From: Viola odorata
Lineage: Eukaryota > Streptophyta > Magnoliopsida > Malpighiales > Violaceae
DNA length: 64,000 nt
Assembly (NCBI GenBank): GCA_963691705.1
Contig: OY829542.1
Span: 26,956,579-27,020,578 of the forward strand
Direction: 5' to 3'
Shown: piece after piece, positions 1 through 9,814 of the stretch
Numbering within the stretch: position 1 is the first letter of the stretch
Layout: each line of letters begins with the position of its first letter
The notes under the pieces: model-generated
Databases searched by the model: none
Told to the model about the DNA's origin: nothing
The model's input: the letters and a program-made list of their open reading frames with translations, nothing else
Made by a program: the position numbers and the translations under genes

Positions 1-705
1 ATGCAAAGATTTGCTATAAACTAAGATATCGTCAAAGTACACAACAACAAATTTTCCTATAAAATGCCTAAGAACATGGTTTATAAGTCTCATGAAGGTA
101 CTTGGTGTATTGGTCAATCCAAACGACATCACTAACCATTTATACAAACCATACTTTGTTTTGAATGTCGTTTTCCATTCATCACCCTCTTCCATTCTAA
201 TTTGATGATAGCCGCTCATTAGATCAATTTTTGAAAAAATTACACTACCACTAAGCTCATCTAACATATCATCTAAGCGAGGTATGGGGTGACGATACTT
301 TACCGTAATTGTGTTGACAGCTCGGCAGTCAACACACATTCGCCAAGTCCCATCTTTCTTTGGCACTAGAATCACGAGAACGGCGCATGGAGACAAGCTC
401 TCTTGGACATATCCCTTGCTAAGGAGCTTATCCACTTGCCTCTGAAGTTCCATAGTCTCCTTTGGATTGCTCCTATAGGCTGGTCGGTTTGGGATAGTCG
501 ATCCCGGCATAAAATCGATTTGGTGCTCTATGCCGCGGATTGGTGGCAAACCGGGTGGCATCTCCTCGGATGTTACATCTTGAAACTCCTGCAAAAGAGC
601 TAAAATAGAAGAAGGCACAGAAGCTAAAGGATCAAGATTAGATGTACTTAAACAAAAGGCTTTAAAGCGAATTAAAAGCAAAGGGCGACTCTCGCCAAAA
701 TTCTA
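1..705 (-). pseudogene. Reverse transcriptase, N-terminal and palm part (element A)
   Basis: Reading from 705 down to 1, one frame encodes a gypsy RT. It starts with a [13 protein letters not shown] pre-RT segment, then [12 protein letters not shown], the [11 protein letters not shown] motif, the [14 protein letters not shown] motif (first catalytic Asp) and [10 protein letters not shown], whose YFDD codons are at 28-39. RT copies the element RNA into DNA inside virus-like particles. The frame is open from about 702 to the window edge. A TAG at 703-705 interrupts it just upstream of the conserved part. The rest of pol (RNase H, integrase) should lie left of the window. Confidence 0.9.
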
Positions 706-936
706 TTTTTGCAAAATAAGAGCTTTGCGCAAATCTTTTGTTCTCGCATACAAGTTCACTTTCTTTTATTTTTCTTGCCTTTTCTTTACTTTTTCAAGCT
801 CTTTCTTTTATGTTTTTAACCCACACTCACTCTTTTTACGGGGGTTGTTTTCATTCTTTTCTTTTATTTCAAACCCTTGCTCACTTTTTTCACGGGGGCT
901 GTTTTCATCACTTGTTTTGTTTACAAACCGTGAGGC

Positions 937-2730
937 CTAAAATTCAGCAAAGAAATTCTCCAACCAGAGCTGATCCTCAAGCACTTGGGTAGGTGTAAGG
1001 GGTGAAAGTGTGAACTTCAATCCTCCCTTCTCATGCTTGTACCGATTGCTCCTCCCTTCGTGAGTGGCGTTGTGGTCGAATTGCCATGGCCGGCCAAGTA
1101 GCACATGGGATGCTTGCATGGGGACTACATCACACCATATCTCATCTTGGTATTTCCCCATAGACAAACTCACCAATAATTACTTAGTCACCCTAAGGCC
1201 GACTCCATCATTCATCCATTGCAAAGTGTACGACTTTGGATGCTTGACCATAGGTAACCCTAATTTATGCACAAGAAGCGTACTAGCACAATTAGTACAT
1301 GAGCCATTATCAATAATAAGAGAGCATACCTTTGTACCAATATGGCACCTAGCATGGAATAAGTTCTCCCTTTGTTCCTCCTCACAAGTCTCGGCTCTTG
1401 GCTGCACACTCAAGTTTCGTCTAACTACTAGGGTCACCGAATCACAAACCCTAGTTTCGTGATCCGCCATTTCCTCTTCCTCACTCTCCTCCTCCGAATC
1501 CTCCACTAACACACGGTCCTCCTCCGAATCCATCTCACCATCATCCCTACTGACCAGAATCCTTTTGTTGGGACATTCGGCTTGCTTATGGCCTCGGCCA
1601 CTACACTTAAAGAACACAATGTCTTTCGTAGGCACACAGTTAGTATTAGTAATAGGAACTTTAGGAAAAGTAGAGTTGGCCGAATTACCTTTGGTACCAT
1701 AAGAGGATTTCGATACCTTACGTATTTCCTTGCTGTCCTTATTCCCCTTGGACCATGAGGACTTGTTCCAAGTGGAATTCCGCGAACTAAAGGTGGACGG
1801 ATTAGACAACGCAGCCTTAGCCTTGTGTTGCCTCTCAATCTTCACGGCCATGTGGAGCATCTCCTCCAAAGTCCTATATTGAGTCAACTCCAAGGAGTTG
1901 GCTATCTCTCGGTTCAGTCCACTAATAAACCTAGCCATCTTCGCTTCCTCATCTTCTATCACGTGAACCCTAGCCAGAAGAACTTCCATCTCATTGTGAT
2001 AGTCATTCACAGTTTTGGACCCTTGGGTGAGCTTTTGTAGGCGCTGAACTTGATCCCTATGATAGTACGGTAGGACAAACTTCCTCTTCATCACAAACTT
2101 CATATTCTTCCAATTAGTCACGGGACCTCTCAAATCCTCATTCACTTGCTCCCACCAATAGGCAACATATCCAAAGAACTCCACGGAAGCCAACCTTATT
2201 TTTTTCTCATCCGTGTAGTTGTGAGACCTAAAAATAGCTTCCATCTTTTGTTCCTAAGTCAAGTATGACTCGGGCTCATCCTTCCCTTTGATAGGTGGAA
2301 CCTTGAGCTTGACGCTCCCAAGGTGATTGTCAACTCTCTCGCGCTCCTCGCGACGCGGCTGCTCAAAGTGACGCTCTCTCCTACCAAAGGCGTGTCTGTC
2401 GCGTCTATGCGCATCCCCTCCTCGGCGCATCATAAAAACCCTCGGTCCTGCCATGTGAGGCTCCTCCCCATACTCATCTTAAGAACCCTCAGCCTCATGC
2501 TCACTGAGCTGGTCATTGCTCGGTGGAGGCGCATATGCCTCTCGGTTCACTCTAGGGTTTAGGCGTTGCGCAACGTGTAGCCCGGGTCCTTGTGGAACAA
2601 TATTCTCGCGTTCCCTAGCCTCAACCTGCTGCCTCCAAGCTCTCATGTCCTGGAGCTGGACTGCTATGTCTTGAAATGCCTTGGCTACATCGTTCGCAGC
2701 CGTTGGTTCCTTCTCTAAATTTCCAGACAT
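937..2730 (-). pseudogene. Gag and aspartic protease region (element A)
   Basis: The start is taken as the ATG at 2730 (MSGNLEKEP...), the first Met of the long frame. Retrotransposon gag sequence (YWWEQVNEDLRG ... LTQGSKTVNDYHNEMEVLLAR) lies at about 2240-1830. A zinc knuckle is at 1573-1614 and a protease-like segment (LIIDNGSCTN) at about 1300. HVLLGRPWQFD lies at about 1085-1120. Three nonsense codons break the single frame: TAA at 2476-2478, TAG at 2254-2256 (where a Trp is expected after YLT) and TAA at 1180-1182 (Gln in element C). The first knuckle Cys is Phe here (codon 1612-1614). The gene cannot make full-length protein. Confidence 0.88.
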
Positions 2731-3431
2731 CCTAAAATTCACAAAAAATAAATTTGCAAGCATAAAATTGCCTAAAACTATCACTCCCTCATGTGTTTAC
2801 TCTCGTGTTTGTCTCTTTATTAATCTCACCAACAAATTGTCTAGATCCTCCTTCAATTAGCTCAAGATAAACCAACTCGAAGAATCTTCAAGGAAAAGCT
2901 TCCAAAGAGACACAAAGAAAACTAGCATAGAAATAAATTGTGAGGTAATATATTCGAATCAATTGCAAAGATCAATCAATCGATCAAATATACTACAGAG
3001 TAGAAAGGCACAGTAGTAATGGAATCAAAGAAAGGCTCAAAACAAACAGATTGAGTTAAGTGAAAAACTCAAAAACGCTAAAAGCATGCGATTAGGATTT
3101 TCAAACTTGTTTTGTCTATAACTTTTGAATCTGTTTTTGACGAAATTGCTTCACACTTTTTTTTTTTTGAATTTCAACAAAAACACAAAACACAAATTAA
3201 CTAAGACACTTTGGGGACTTTGTTTTTTGTTTTTTTTTTACAGAAGTAAAGACCTACAAATCATTGGAGCCGATTTGCACACTAATCGCACACACAAGAC
3301 ACAATTGACACAAGACAACTAACACACAAGCACGCAAGAGAATTGGTGTAGATAGGAATCAAGGTATACCAATTCTAACAAAGAAAATGCAATTATTTAA
3401 AGGCATAGATTTACCAAGTCGGGACTGCAAA
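2731..3431 (-). other. Leader between primer-binding site and gag of element A
   Basis: About 700 bp without a plausible gene. It is A-rich on the plus strand, with T runs at about 3159-3169 and 3230-3239, and lies where the untranslated leader of element A is expected. Confidence 0.6.
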
Positions 3432-3443
3432 GCTCCGCTACCA
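3432..3443 (-). promoter_or_regulatory. Primer-binding site, element A
   Basis: The minus strand reads TGGTAGCGGAGC, two bases after the LTR end CGTATCA. A tRNA ending ...GCUCCGCUACCA would prime here. B has the same 12-mer and C and D have variants, which supports the call. It differs at three internal positions from the usual plant initiator-Met site TGGTATCAGAGC. Confidence 0.7.
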
Positions 3444-3445
3444 GC

Positions 3446-4080
3446 TGATACGTTCCTTGTAGGCTAGAACACTTTTCTTAGATCATTGTCCAGCGACGTG
3501 GGTTTCAATGCGGAAAATAACTCGAAGAAGACGTGTGAATCTCCAAGGTAAGGTGTCCTTAGCACTCCACACAGAATCCCTTGAGGTTCTTGTGTCAAAC
3601 CTTTGAATCTCCAAGGTAAGGTATCCTTGGCACTCCAAAGAACGGATGACTCAATGAAAGGTCCTTTCAAGTTTTACTTGACAAGCTAATCGAATGGACA
3701 AAACTCAATTAGATGCAAGGTTCATCAAGAACGGGTGGATGAAAATACAAACAATCTGTTTTCACTTATCAAAAATAGTCTAACTGAAATACAAAGTGGG
3801 CTGCTCCTTTTTAAGGATGCGCTAAACCCTAATTCCAAAATGGAAACTAGTCTAGTTCCTAAAAAAGGAATTAAAACAAAAGGGCAACAAGCCAAACTTC
3901 CATAAAGGTTCTAAAACACTAAAATAACTTAAATAAAATCAGAGATAAAGGATAGATGTGCAAACACCGCCATTTTGGTCAATATGGCCAAGTGGCTTTG
4001 CTTGTGGGGTCCGCCGATGACGTCTTAAGGACCTCTCATGTTTTCCTTATTCCCTCGAGCGTTCCCAATGAAACGTGGAG
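3446..4080 (-). repeat. 5' LTR of element A (outer edge uncertain)
   Basis: The inner edge is placed at 3446 (plus strand TGATACG, i.e. ...CGTATCA on the minus strand), next to the primer-binding site. Inside it a segment of about 33 bp (GAATCTCCAAGGTAAGG...) occurs twice, at about 3537-3569 and 3605-3637. A TATA-like AT-rich stretch on the minus strand is near 3810-3820. I could not find the outer TG end or a TSD, and the LTR may extend to about 4530. Confidence 0.5.
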
Positions 4081-4622
4081 GGAAACTTCCTAACATATAG
4101 AAGAAGTACTGGGCTAAGTCTTGTGCAAGGAAAAATGCTTCGATCTTCAAAAGGCTCGGCAGTGGCTTTCGTAGTCATATGTTATCTTGTGATTTGGGCG
4201 TTCTCCCAAATCCTTCGGGCGTTTCTCCTAATTTTTGGCCTGCACTCCTCTCTTGTATTATAAACGATGCTGGCCTAGTCAAAAATGGGAGAAGGGTATT
4301 GATGGACCTAAAGGTCCTAGGTGGCCACACATGGCCCATGCGTGAGCGTAGACGCTGCGCGAATGAGGGTCACGAGGCGCGGCTGGTACGCATGCAGGCT
4401 GGCTTCCTCCAAGGCTGCCTCTACCTTCAACTCCTTATGGATGAGGCTGCTTAGCCTCGCCTACAAGGCTCGAGGCTCGAGACAATGGGAGGCTCGCGGT
4501 TGCAGCACTAGGGATGGGGTTGGCTCCGCTAGGGATCGTATCCCAAGGTACACATGTAGGAAAGGATCCGTAAAGCAAAGAGGAGGCACCAATGGAATGA
4601 TAGAAAATTGGCTACCAAAATC
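4081..4622. other. Unassigned stretch between A and B
   Basis: No convincing gene, LTR edge or TSD. It is GC-richer than its surroundings, with repeated GGCTCG/GAGGCT words at about 4380-4520. It may be outer LTR of A or 3' LTR of B; I cannot tell which. Confidence 0.4.
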
Positions 4623-5574
4623 TTAATAATTTCTTTGCAAATCAAGGCAACGAAGAGCCTTCTCATGGCAGCCCAAAGTAAACCCACAAACCACTCTTGC
4701 ACTCCCATGGTGTCCATCCTCCACGTGATCATCACCACTCGATGGTACATCCAAAACAACCATCTCCCCACCACATAGAATGTCAACCCCATCAAGTGGC
4801 AGCACAACAAGTATCTCTTCCTTAAGTGGAGCCAAACTCTCCTCAATACAAAACACACCGGAAGAGCAAACACTAACGTTCGTAATGAGTGGTAAACTGA
4901 GGAAACAACGACTAGGTGTAACAACACACTCCTTACTTTTCACATCAACTAATTTACCTTGCCCAAGGTGCTCGGAGTCTCGTAGGTTCTTCAATTGAAG
5001 CCTCGTTGAGGTCGTGGTTGCTACCGTGGCTTGAGCGCTTCATTCCATTCGCGCTACAATTGAAGAAAACTCTGAGTCAAAGAAGGGGGGTGCTTGTGCA
5101 TAGGAAGACTCGCTAACATAGGAAGGGGCACGACTATAGGAGTATGGAGGGGGTGCAACGCTCGAATCAAACGGGACATGGGGACGTTGAGGAGGCCACC
5201 GGACAAAAACACAAGAAGCGGAGCCATGCCCACGGCTTTGGTAGGATGAGGAACCTAGGCCATGGCTTGGAGAATAGGCCGCCGTGGTGTAGAAGTCCCC
5301 TTGTCCATAAGGAAGATACTCATGATCTTCCCAAGAACCATAAAAACAAGAAGTTTGCCGAGATGGAGCCTCCACATAGCTATGCGACTCATGAAGAACA
5401 TACGGAAGGTGTCACCTCGCATTGTGATCAAACTCAGCCTAAGGTACATTGCCCTCATAAGATCAAGAAGTGTAATCATCACCCGCAATCGAGTCACAAG
5501 AATCACTAGGACAACAAGAACTATCCTCCCAATAGGAAACATCATCATCATAATAAGGAGACATAATGAGAGTA
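4623..5574 (-). pseudogene. Unrecognised ORF of element B
   Basis: Start taken as the ATG at 5574 (MSPYYDDDVSYWED...), the first Met downstream of the leader. The frame breaks within about 40 codons. A second frame from 5375 encodes a Tyr/Ser/Pro-rich stretch (PPPYSYSRAPSYVSE), passes one TGA near 5040 and continues in frame to the stop at 4623 (DVKSKECVVTPSRCFLSLPL ... LDLQRNY). No gag zinc knuckle, protease, RT or integrase motif is visible. Its position downstream of an LTR and primer-binding site suggests the gag-like ORF of a non-autonomous element, but I cannot name the product. Confidence 0.45.
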
Positions 5575-6763
5575 CCTACAAAAGAAACAAAAACACAATT
5601 GCTATATAACAAACGTTAGTCTCTCCCTCACGTGTTTCGCTCGTGTTTCACACAATCACTCTAATAATCTCACCTCCTTACCCTCTCAAATCTCTTCTCA
5701 TAAACCAAACCTTAAGCTACCAATGACTCTAAGAATCAACGAAAGCACAAGGAATAGTAAAGAAAACAAAGCACGAAAAGAAAGGTAAGGAAAGCCGAAT
5801 TAATGCTCAAGAAGAAAAGCTTGATTTTGAACACTAAATGGACTTAGAGTATAATGATAATGTGAGGAATCAAGAAAGAAGACACCAAGACACTAGGTAC
5901 ATAGGAACACATGGAAATGATAAGAGAAAAGGAAAATAGAAAGGAAAGCCGAGAATTGAAAAGATGGAGGGAAATTGGAAAATTCAAATGCACACCTTGT
6001 AAAAAGCTACTACACACACTTAACAATGTATACATGCACAAGGAGACTCTTGCTTTTGACTCAATCTTCTTTCTCTTTTTTTTTTGTAAGGGAAATTTGA
6101 TATTTTCTTTTCTCTTCCTTTTTTTTAATCCCTTTTTTTTTTTTGATAGGTGAGTGCAAGAATGCTCAATAACAATGTGTATGACAAGTATTTCAATTCA
6201 CAAGTGTGTGACAAGTAGTTTGTAATCAAGAAATATTTTTCACTAAATGCCAAAAATTGATGATGTGGCAAAAATATGTGAGGTGGCAAGTGAGGTGTCA
6301 AGTGATGTGGCGAGAATGTGTGCATAAAATATCTATAAGAATATTCTATGCATATGCCAAATGAAATACTTGGTGTAGGAATGAGGGGGATGTGGCTGAA
6401 TGTGGATCAAGTGTGGTGGATGACAACTACACAAGCAAACAAAAAGGGGACCACTTGGACCACTACACACTTGTCATCTTGTTCTTGCAAAAATATGAAG
6501 ATTTGAAGGCCATGAAGAACATGAATAACACATGAATGTGTTTGAAAAAAGAAGATGAAGATTTGAAGCTTGAAGATGAACAAAAACACAAAAAATTCAG
6601 ATTTTATGGTGAATCAAAGATCAAATCACAAAAAGACGAAAATTTTGGCCAAAAAAACCAAAAATTGTAAAAATGCTCCAAAATGAAAAGAGGACGGGGG
6701 GGAGATGGTTTTGACCACAAAATGATCAAAAACTCAAGATTACTAACCTAGAGGAAAACCTTT
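5575..6763 (-). other. AT-rich leader of element B
   Basis: About 1.2 kb without a credible gene. The plus strand has T runs near 6070-6085 and 6118-6144 and many GATGTGGCA/GAGGTGGCAAG-like words at 6260-6310. It fits an untranslated retroelement leader. Confidence 0.55.
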
Positions 6764-6775
6764 GCTCCGCTACCA
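6764..6775 (-). promoter_or_regulatory. Primer-binding site, element B
   Basis: The minus strand reads TGGTAGCGGAGC, identical to the site in A, two bases after an LTR ending ...CGTACCA at 6778. Confidence 0.7.
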
Positions 6776-6777
6776 CA

Positions 6778-7240
6778 TGGTACGATCCCGGATTCTCTTG
6801 AGCCGTGCACAGATCTAGTCCTCTTTGGGAGGTTGGATGGTGACTTAATGATGGACGAAATGGTGATATTGATGGGCAGAATGATTATGTTTATGGATGG
6901 AATGGATGAAGGGAAGATGGAGTATTGTTGCAGCAGATTAAATGGATGAAAGGTAGAAGATGTATTTAGGAAACAACTAGATAGGAACTTTCAATCACAA
7001 GTGATTGAAAGGATCTCAATTTTACAAACCCAACCCTTTCACTCTCTAATCATGAAACTTACTTGGATTAAATGGATGATAGTGTTTTGGATCTAAGAAC
7101 CCTAAATTACCCTAAGCTACACTAAGGTTGGTCTGTGAAGAGATTCACTCAAAATTCAAGACCAAGGTATAAAAGAGGTTATCTCCTTCTATTTATACCC
7201 TATAATTATTACATGGGATAAAACCCTAAAACACCCTTAA
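6778..7240 (-). repeat. 5' LTR of element B (outer edge uncertain)
   Basis: The inner edge is at 6778 (plus strand TGGTACGATCC). A strong minus-strand TATA box (GGGTATAAATAG) lies at 7189-7200, about 410 bp from the inner edge, as expected for R-U5. A perfect hairpin (CTTTCAATCAC, AA loop, GTGATTGAAAG) is at 6988-7011. No second LTR of B was found, and the U3 end is not defined. Confidence 0.5.
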
Positions 7241-7304
7241 ACAATGGGTCTTGAAGCTCGTGGATGGGTTGCTCAAAAGGGCTCGGATTGGCCAAGGAAC
7301 ATCC

Positions 7305-7420
7305 TGGCGGTATGTCACCTGGTGCCTAGCGGCATACCGCTAGGCTCGCTACCAAGAGTTGCCCAAAATGTTGAGGCTGGCGGCATACCACTAGAGCTGA
7401 GGCGATATGCCGCTAGGGCA
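7305..7420. repeat. Cluster of inverted repeats
   Basis: The word GGCGGCATACC or its reverse occurs four times with small changes. One pair makes a 22-bp hairpin at 7324-7345 (GCCTAGCGG, loop CATA, CCGCTAGGC). It lies where the LTRs of B and C should meet. No function is evident. Confidence 0.6.
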
Positions 7421-7879
7421 CTGCCTTGGTCTTATCTTTGCGCGCGTGCGAGGAAGCTAGGCCACGCGAGATGTTTTTCCTTGGCAATGTATGGATCCAT
7501 GCTCGTATCATCCAAAGGCAAAGAGATTCAAGGGAAGCTCTCGCAACCTCTTTACAAGGAACTTGAACGGGAGCCTTTGATTGAAGAAGTTGTCTTGAGG
7601 GATAAGGCTTCGAGGCTAGTAACCGTACTCTTAGCCTTACCGAGCGAAGCCAGCCGCACTAACCCGAGACATTGAGGCTCACAGCAGGGTGCATTGTATC
7701 ACCTCGGGATTCTTGCAACTTTTGCCCGAGCCAGTCCAAGTTTCAGCCCATTCGCTCGACGGAGGTCCAAGATAGCCCATGGCCGAGCTTATTGCATACA
7801 CTAGGTGCTCACACGCACCTACGCGCATTGGGACATACTAGGAGCATGGAAACACACCATGGCTCGTCCACGGCCTAGT

Positions 7880-8312
7880 CCGATTGGGACTCCTATGCGA
7901 TTGAGAACTTATTTATTATTTTAATTAGTTAATTTTCAGACATTATTTAGATAGGATTCCTAATTCTATTCCTTGACTATTTTAGGAGTGAACCTCGTTT
8001 CTTCTATTCCTAAACGCACCATCTCTGTTTGTTTATACGTGAACCTTGCTTCTTCTTAAGTTCCGAAAGCTTGAGATTATTGCAAGTAAAACTCAAAGTT
8101 TCATCCATCAATTATTTCCACTAGGTTTAATTCACCTAGTTGAATTTAGGTATAGATTTTAATTGATAACCTCACCTGAAATCGACTAGGTTAAGCAATC
8201 TAATATTGCTTGGTTTAGGCTCTTTTTTTTAGCTAAGTATTCCGCACCGAAATCCATCCTTTGAGCAACTATCATGTCGTTGAATCGAACCTAGGTAACT
8301 AGGATCGTATCA
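7880..8312 (+). repeat. 5' LTR of element C (left edge uncertain)
   Basis: The right edge is the CA at 8311-8312 (GGATCGTATCA) before the primer-binding site. U5-like sequence (GCAAGTAAAACTC ... CATCCATCAA) resembles the LTR of A. The left edge and TSD could not be read; 7880 is only where base composition turns AT-rich. Confidence 0.45.
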
Positions 8313-8314
8313 GT

Positions 8315-8326
8315 TAGTAGGGAAGC
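8315..8326 (+). promoter_or_regulatory. Primer-binding site, element C (mutated)
   Basis: TAGTAGGGAAGC stands two bases after the LTR end and differs from TGGTAGCGGAGC of A and B at three positions. The 5' T and the spacing are kept. It is probably the same site after decay. Confidence 0.55.
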
Positions 8327-9006
8327 TCAAGGTTCAAAGGTTTGGTAAGTTATCCTTTTTCATTTTCAAGTTTCTTTATCGAGATTGGTTTCCTTCTACC
8401 CCGGTCTAAGCCAATCTCTTTGCGTGCTTGTTTCTTAGTTTGTTTTGGTATTGAGTGGAGCTAGGGTTCTAGCTCATTGTGTGCGATCTCAAACAACTTA
8501 CTTGTGTGCGATTTGTTTGATTTGTTTGTTTTATTTCTGCCATAAAAAGAGTCACAAAAACACAAAAAGATAAAGAAGAATTTGCATTACAAGATTGAAA
8601 ACAAAAAGCTTATTGTGCTCGAAATCAAAAATTGGCACGAGGTACACTTTTGGAATTGTTGCCCCACTTATTGTTTACTTTTGGTGAATTGCGAGTCAAC
8701 TTGGTTAATTTTGTGTCTATTTGAGCTTTTATTGATTCCTAATACTTGTCTTCTACTCCAGCTGAGTATTTGTTTAGTTGATCTCTTTCGCAACTACTCA
8801 AGTGCTCGGCATCAAAACTTGTTTTGAAGCTAGTTGTCTTTGAGTGTCTTCTTGGAATATTTTATTGACCTCTCGAGTCACTTTTGTTTATGCATGTGTA
8901 TTGCAGGGATTTGAGTGATTGTGAGATTAATAGAGAGTTTAAACACAAGAGTAAACATGTGAGAGAGTGCTAGGTTTAGTGCAATTTTACGTCGTTTGTT
9001 CTTGTT
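8327..9006 (+). other. Leader of element C
   Basis: About 680 bp between primer-binding site and gag, AT-rich, with no credible gene. It holds GTGTGCGAT repeats near 8480-8510. Confidence 0.5.
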
Positions 9007-9363
9007 ATGACTTTCAGGATTACAAGTATGTTTGATAAAGCTTCTGATGAGGTAGAAAGGCAGGATATAATCACCCTTCTAAAAAACCTAAACGCTAGGT
9101 TTGATGAGATAGAGGAGTGGAGGAAGATAGTCACGGTTGACATGAAGCATAAGGCTAAGAAACCTAGAGATGGTGTGCCTATTGGGCATTTTATCCAAAA
9201 TACAAGCATCAAGGATGCTTCGAGCTCTCATGCATATGGAATGCCACGGCTAAAAGATGAAAATAAGGCTTTATTTGAAGATTTGCCTGAGGGAGATGAG
9301 GGAGAAGAGGATAGTGTGTCGAGGCATGCCCGTGAGCCACAGATCGCAGAAGCGGACCCTAGG
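9007..9363 (+). pseudogene. Gag, N-terminal piece (element C)
   Basis: Frame MTFRITSMFDKASDEVERQDIITLLKNL..., with MFDKAS (9028) the likelier start by position after the leader. It ends in acidic LPEGDEGEEDS. The frame runs into the LTR of element D at 9364. The five bases before it (CTAGG, 9359-9363) recur at 39963-39967, where the same gag resumes. This is therefore a gag gene split by a 30.6-kb nested insertion. The N-terminal region of A gag is different in sequence but similar in length and position. Confidence 0.75.
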
Positions 9364-9803
9364 TGTCACAGACTAATCGTTTGGAAGCCCAAGGGATTAA
9401 GTTCGTGCGGCATTCACGCACTCTCTCTACGGAACCAACCTTTCACACACACCTTAGACCTGCATCACCAGGGAATATAAGGTTAGAAACACAATAGGGC
9501 CATTATAGTTTATCATAGGCATAATATAGGGCAAACACATAGGCAATAGGGCATACAATCATGAAAAACATCACTTCATTGAATAAGCATGACATTACAG
9601 ACAAGGGCCAAAAAGGTCGCATGCAAGGGGGCCGCCCGCACTAAGGCCGACTCAAACACCCTTCCAATGAATAACCGAGCCCACAACACAAAGGGACTGA
9701 TTACTCACTCCCCCAACCCGAATACAAAGATTACCCGTAAGCTCTCGTTAAGGTTAAGCGGCCATGGGTATGAACATGCCCTGGACGAGCTTAGACCTTA
9801 ACA
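9364..9803 (-). repeat. 3' LTR of element D
   Basis: Starts TGTCACAGAC and ends CTTAACA. It is 440 bp and pairs with 39523-39962. The left flank CTAGG (9359-9363) is the TSD. Confidence 0.95.
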
Positions 9804-9814
9804 CTCTCCCCCAC
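9804..9814 (-). promoter_or_regulatory. Polypurine tract of element D
   Basis: On the minus strand GTGGGGGAGAG directly precedes the 3' LTR, the classical primer of plus-strand DNA. It abuts the pol stop at 9815-9817. Confidence 0.8.

Larger units (their letters stand above)
1..3445 (-). mobile_element. Element A, interior of a Ty3/gypsy LTR retrotransposon
   Basis: On the minus strand the order is primer-binding site (3432-3443), leader, gag, protease, linker and reverse transcriptase, running off the left edge. That is the gypsy order. Gag and protease resemble element C in this window residue for residue over long stretches, so A and C are one family. The wording of the gag and RT motifs suggests a chromovirus-like clade, but integrase and any chromodomain lie outside the window, so the clade is an inference. 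All coding parts are broken. Confidence 0.85.

Noticed and set aside
5144..5609. Plus-strand His/Arg-rich ORFs
   Set aside because: Antisense shadows of the Tyr/Ser-rich frame of element B.
7244..7878. Plus-strand ORFs at the B/C boundary as host genes
   Set aside because: They run over the inverted-repeat cluster, show no domain or start context, and lie in LTR-like DNA.
8301..8330. GTATCAGTTAGTAG as a tRNA gene A box
   Set aside because: No B box, cloverleaf or acceptor stem follows. Position after an LTR end explains it as a decayed primer-binding site.
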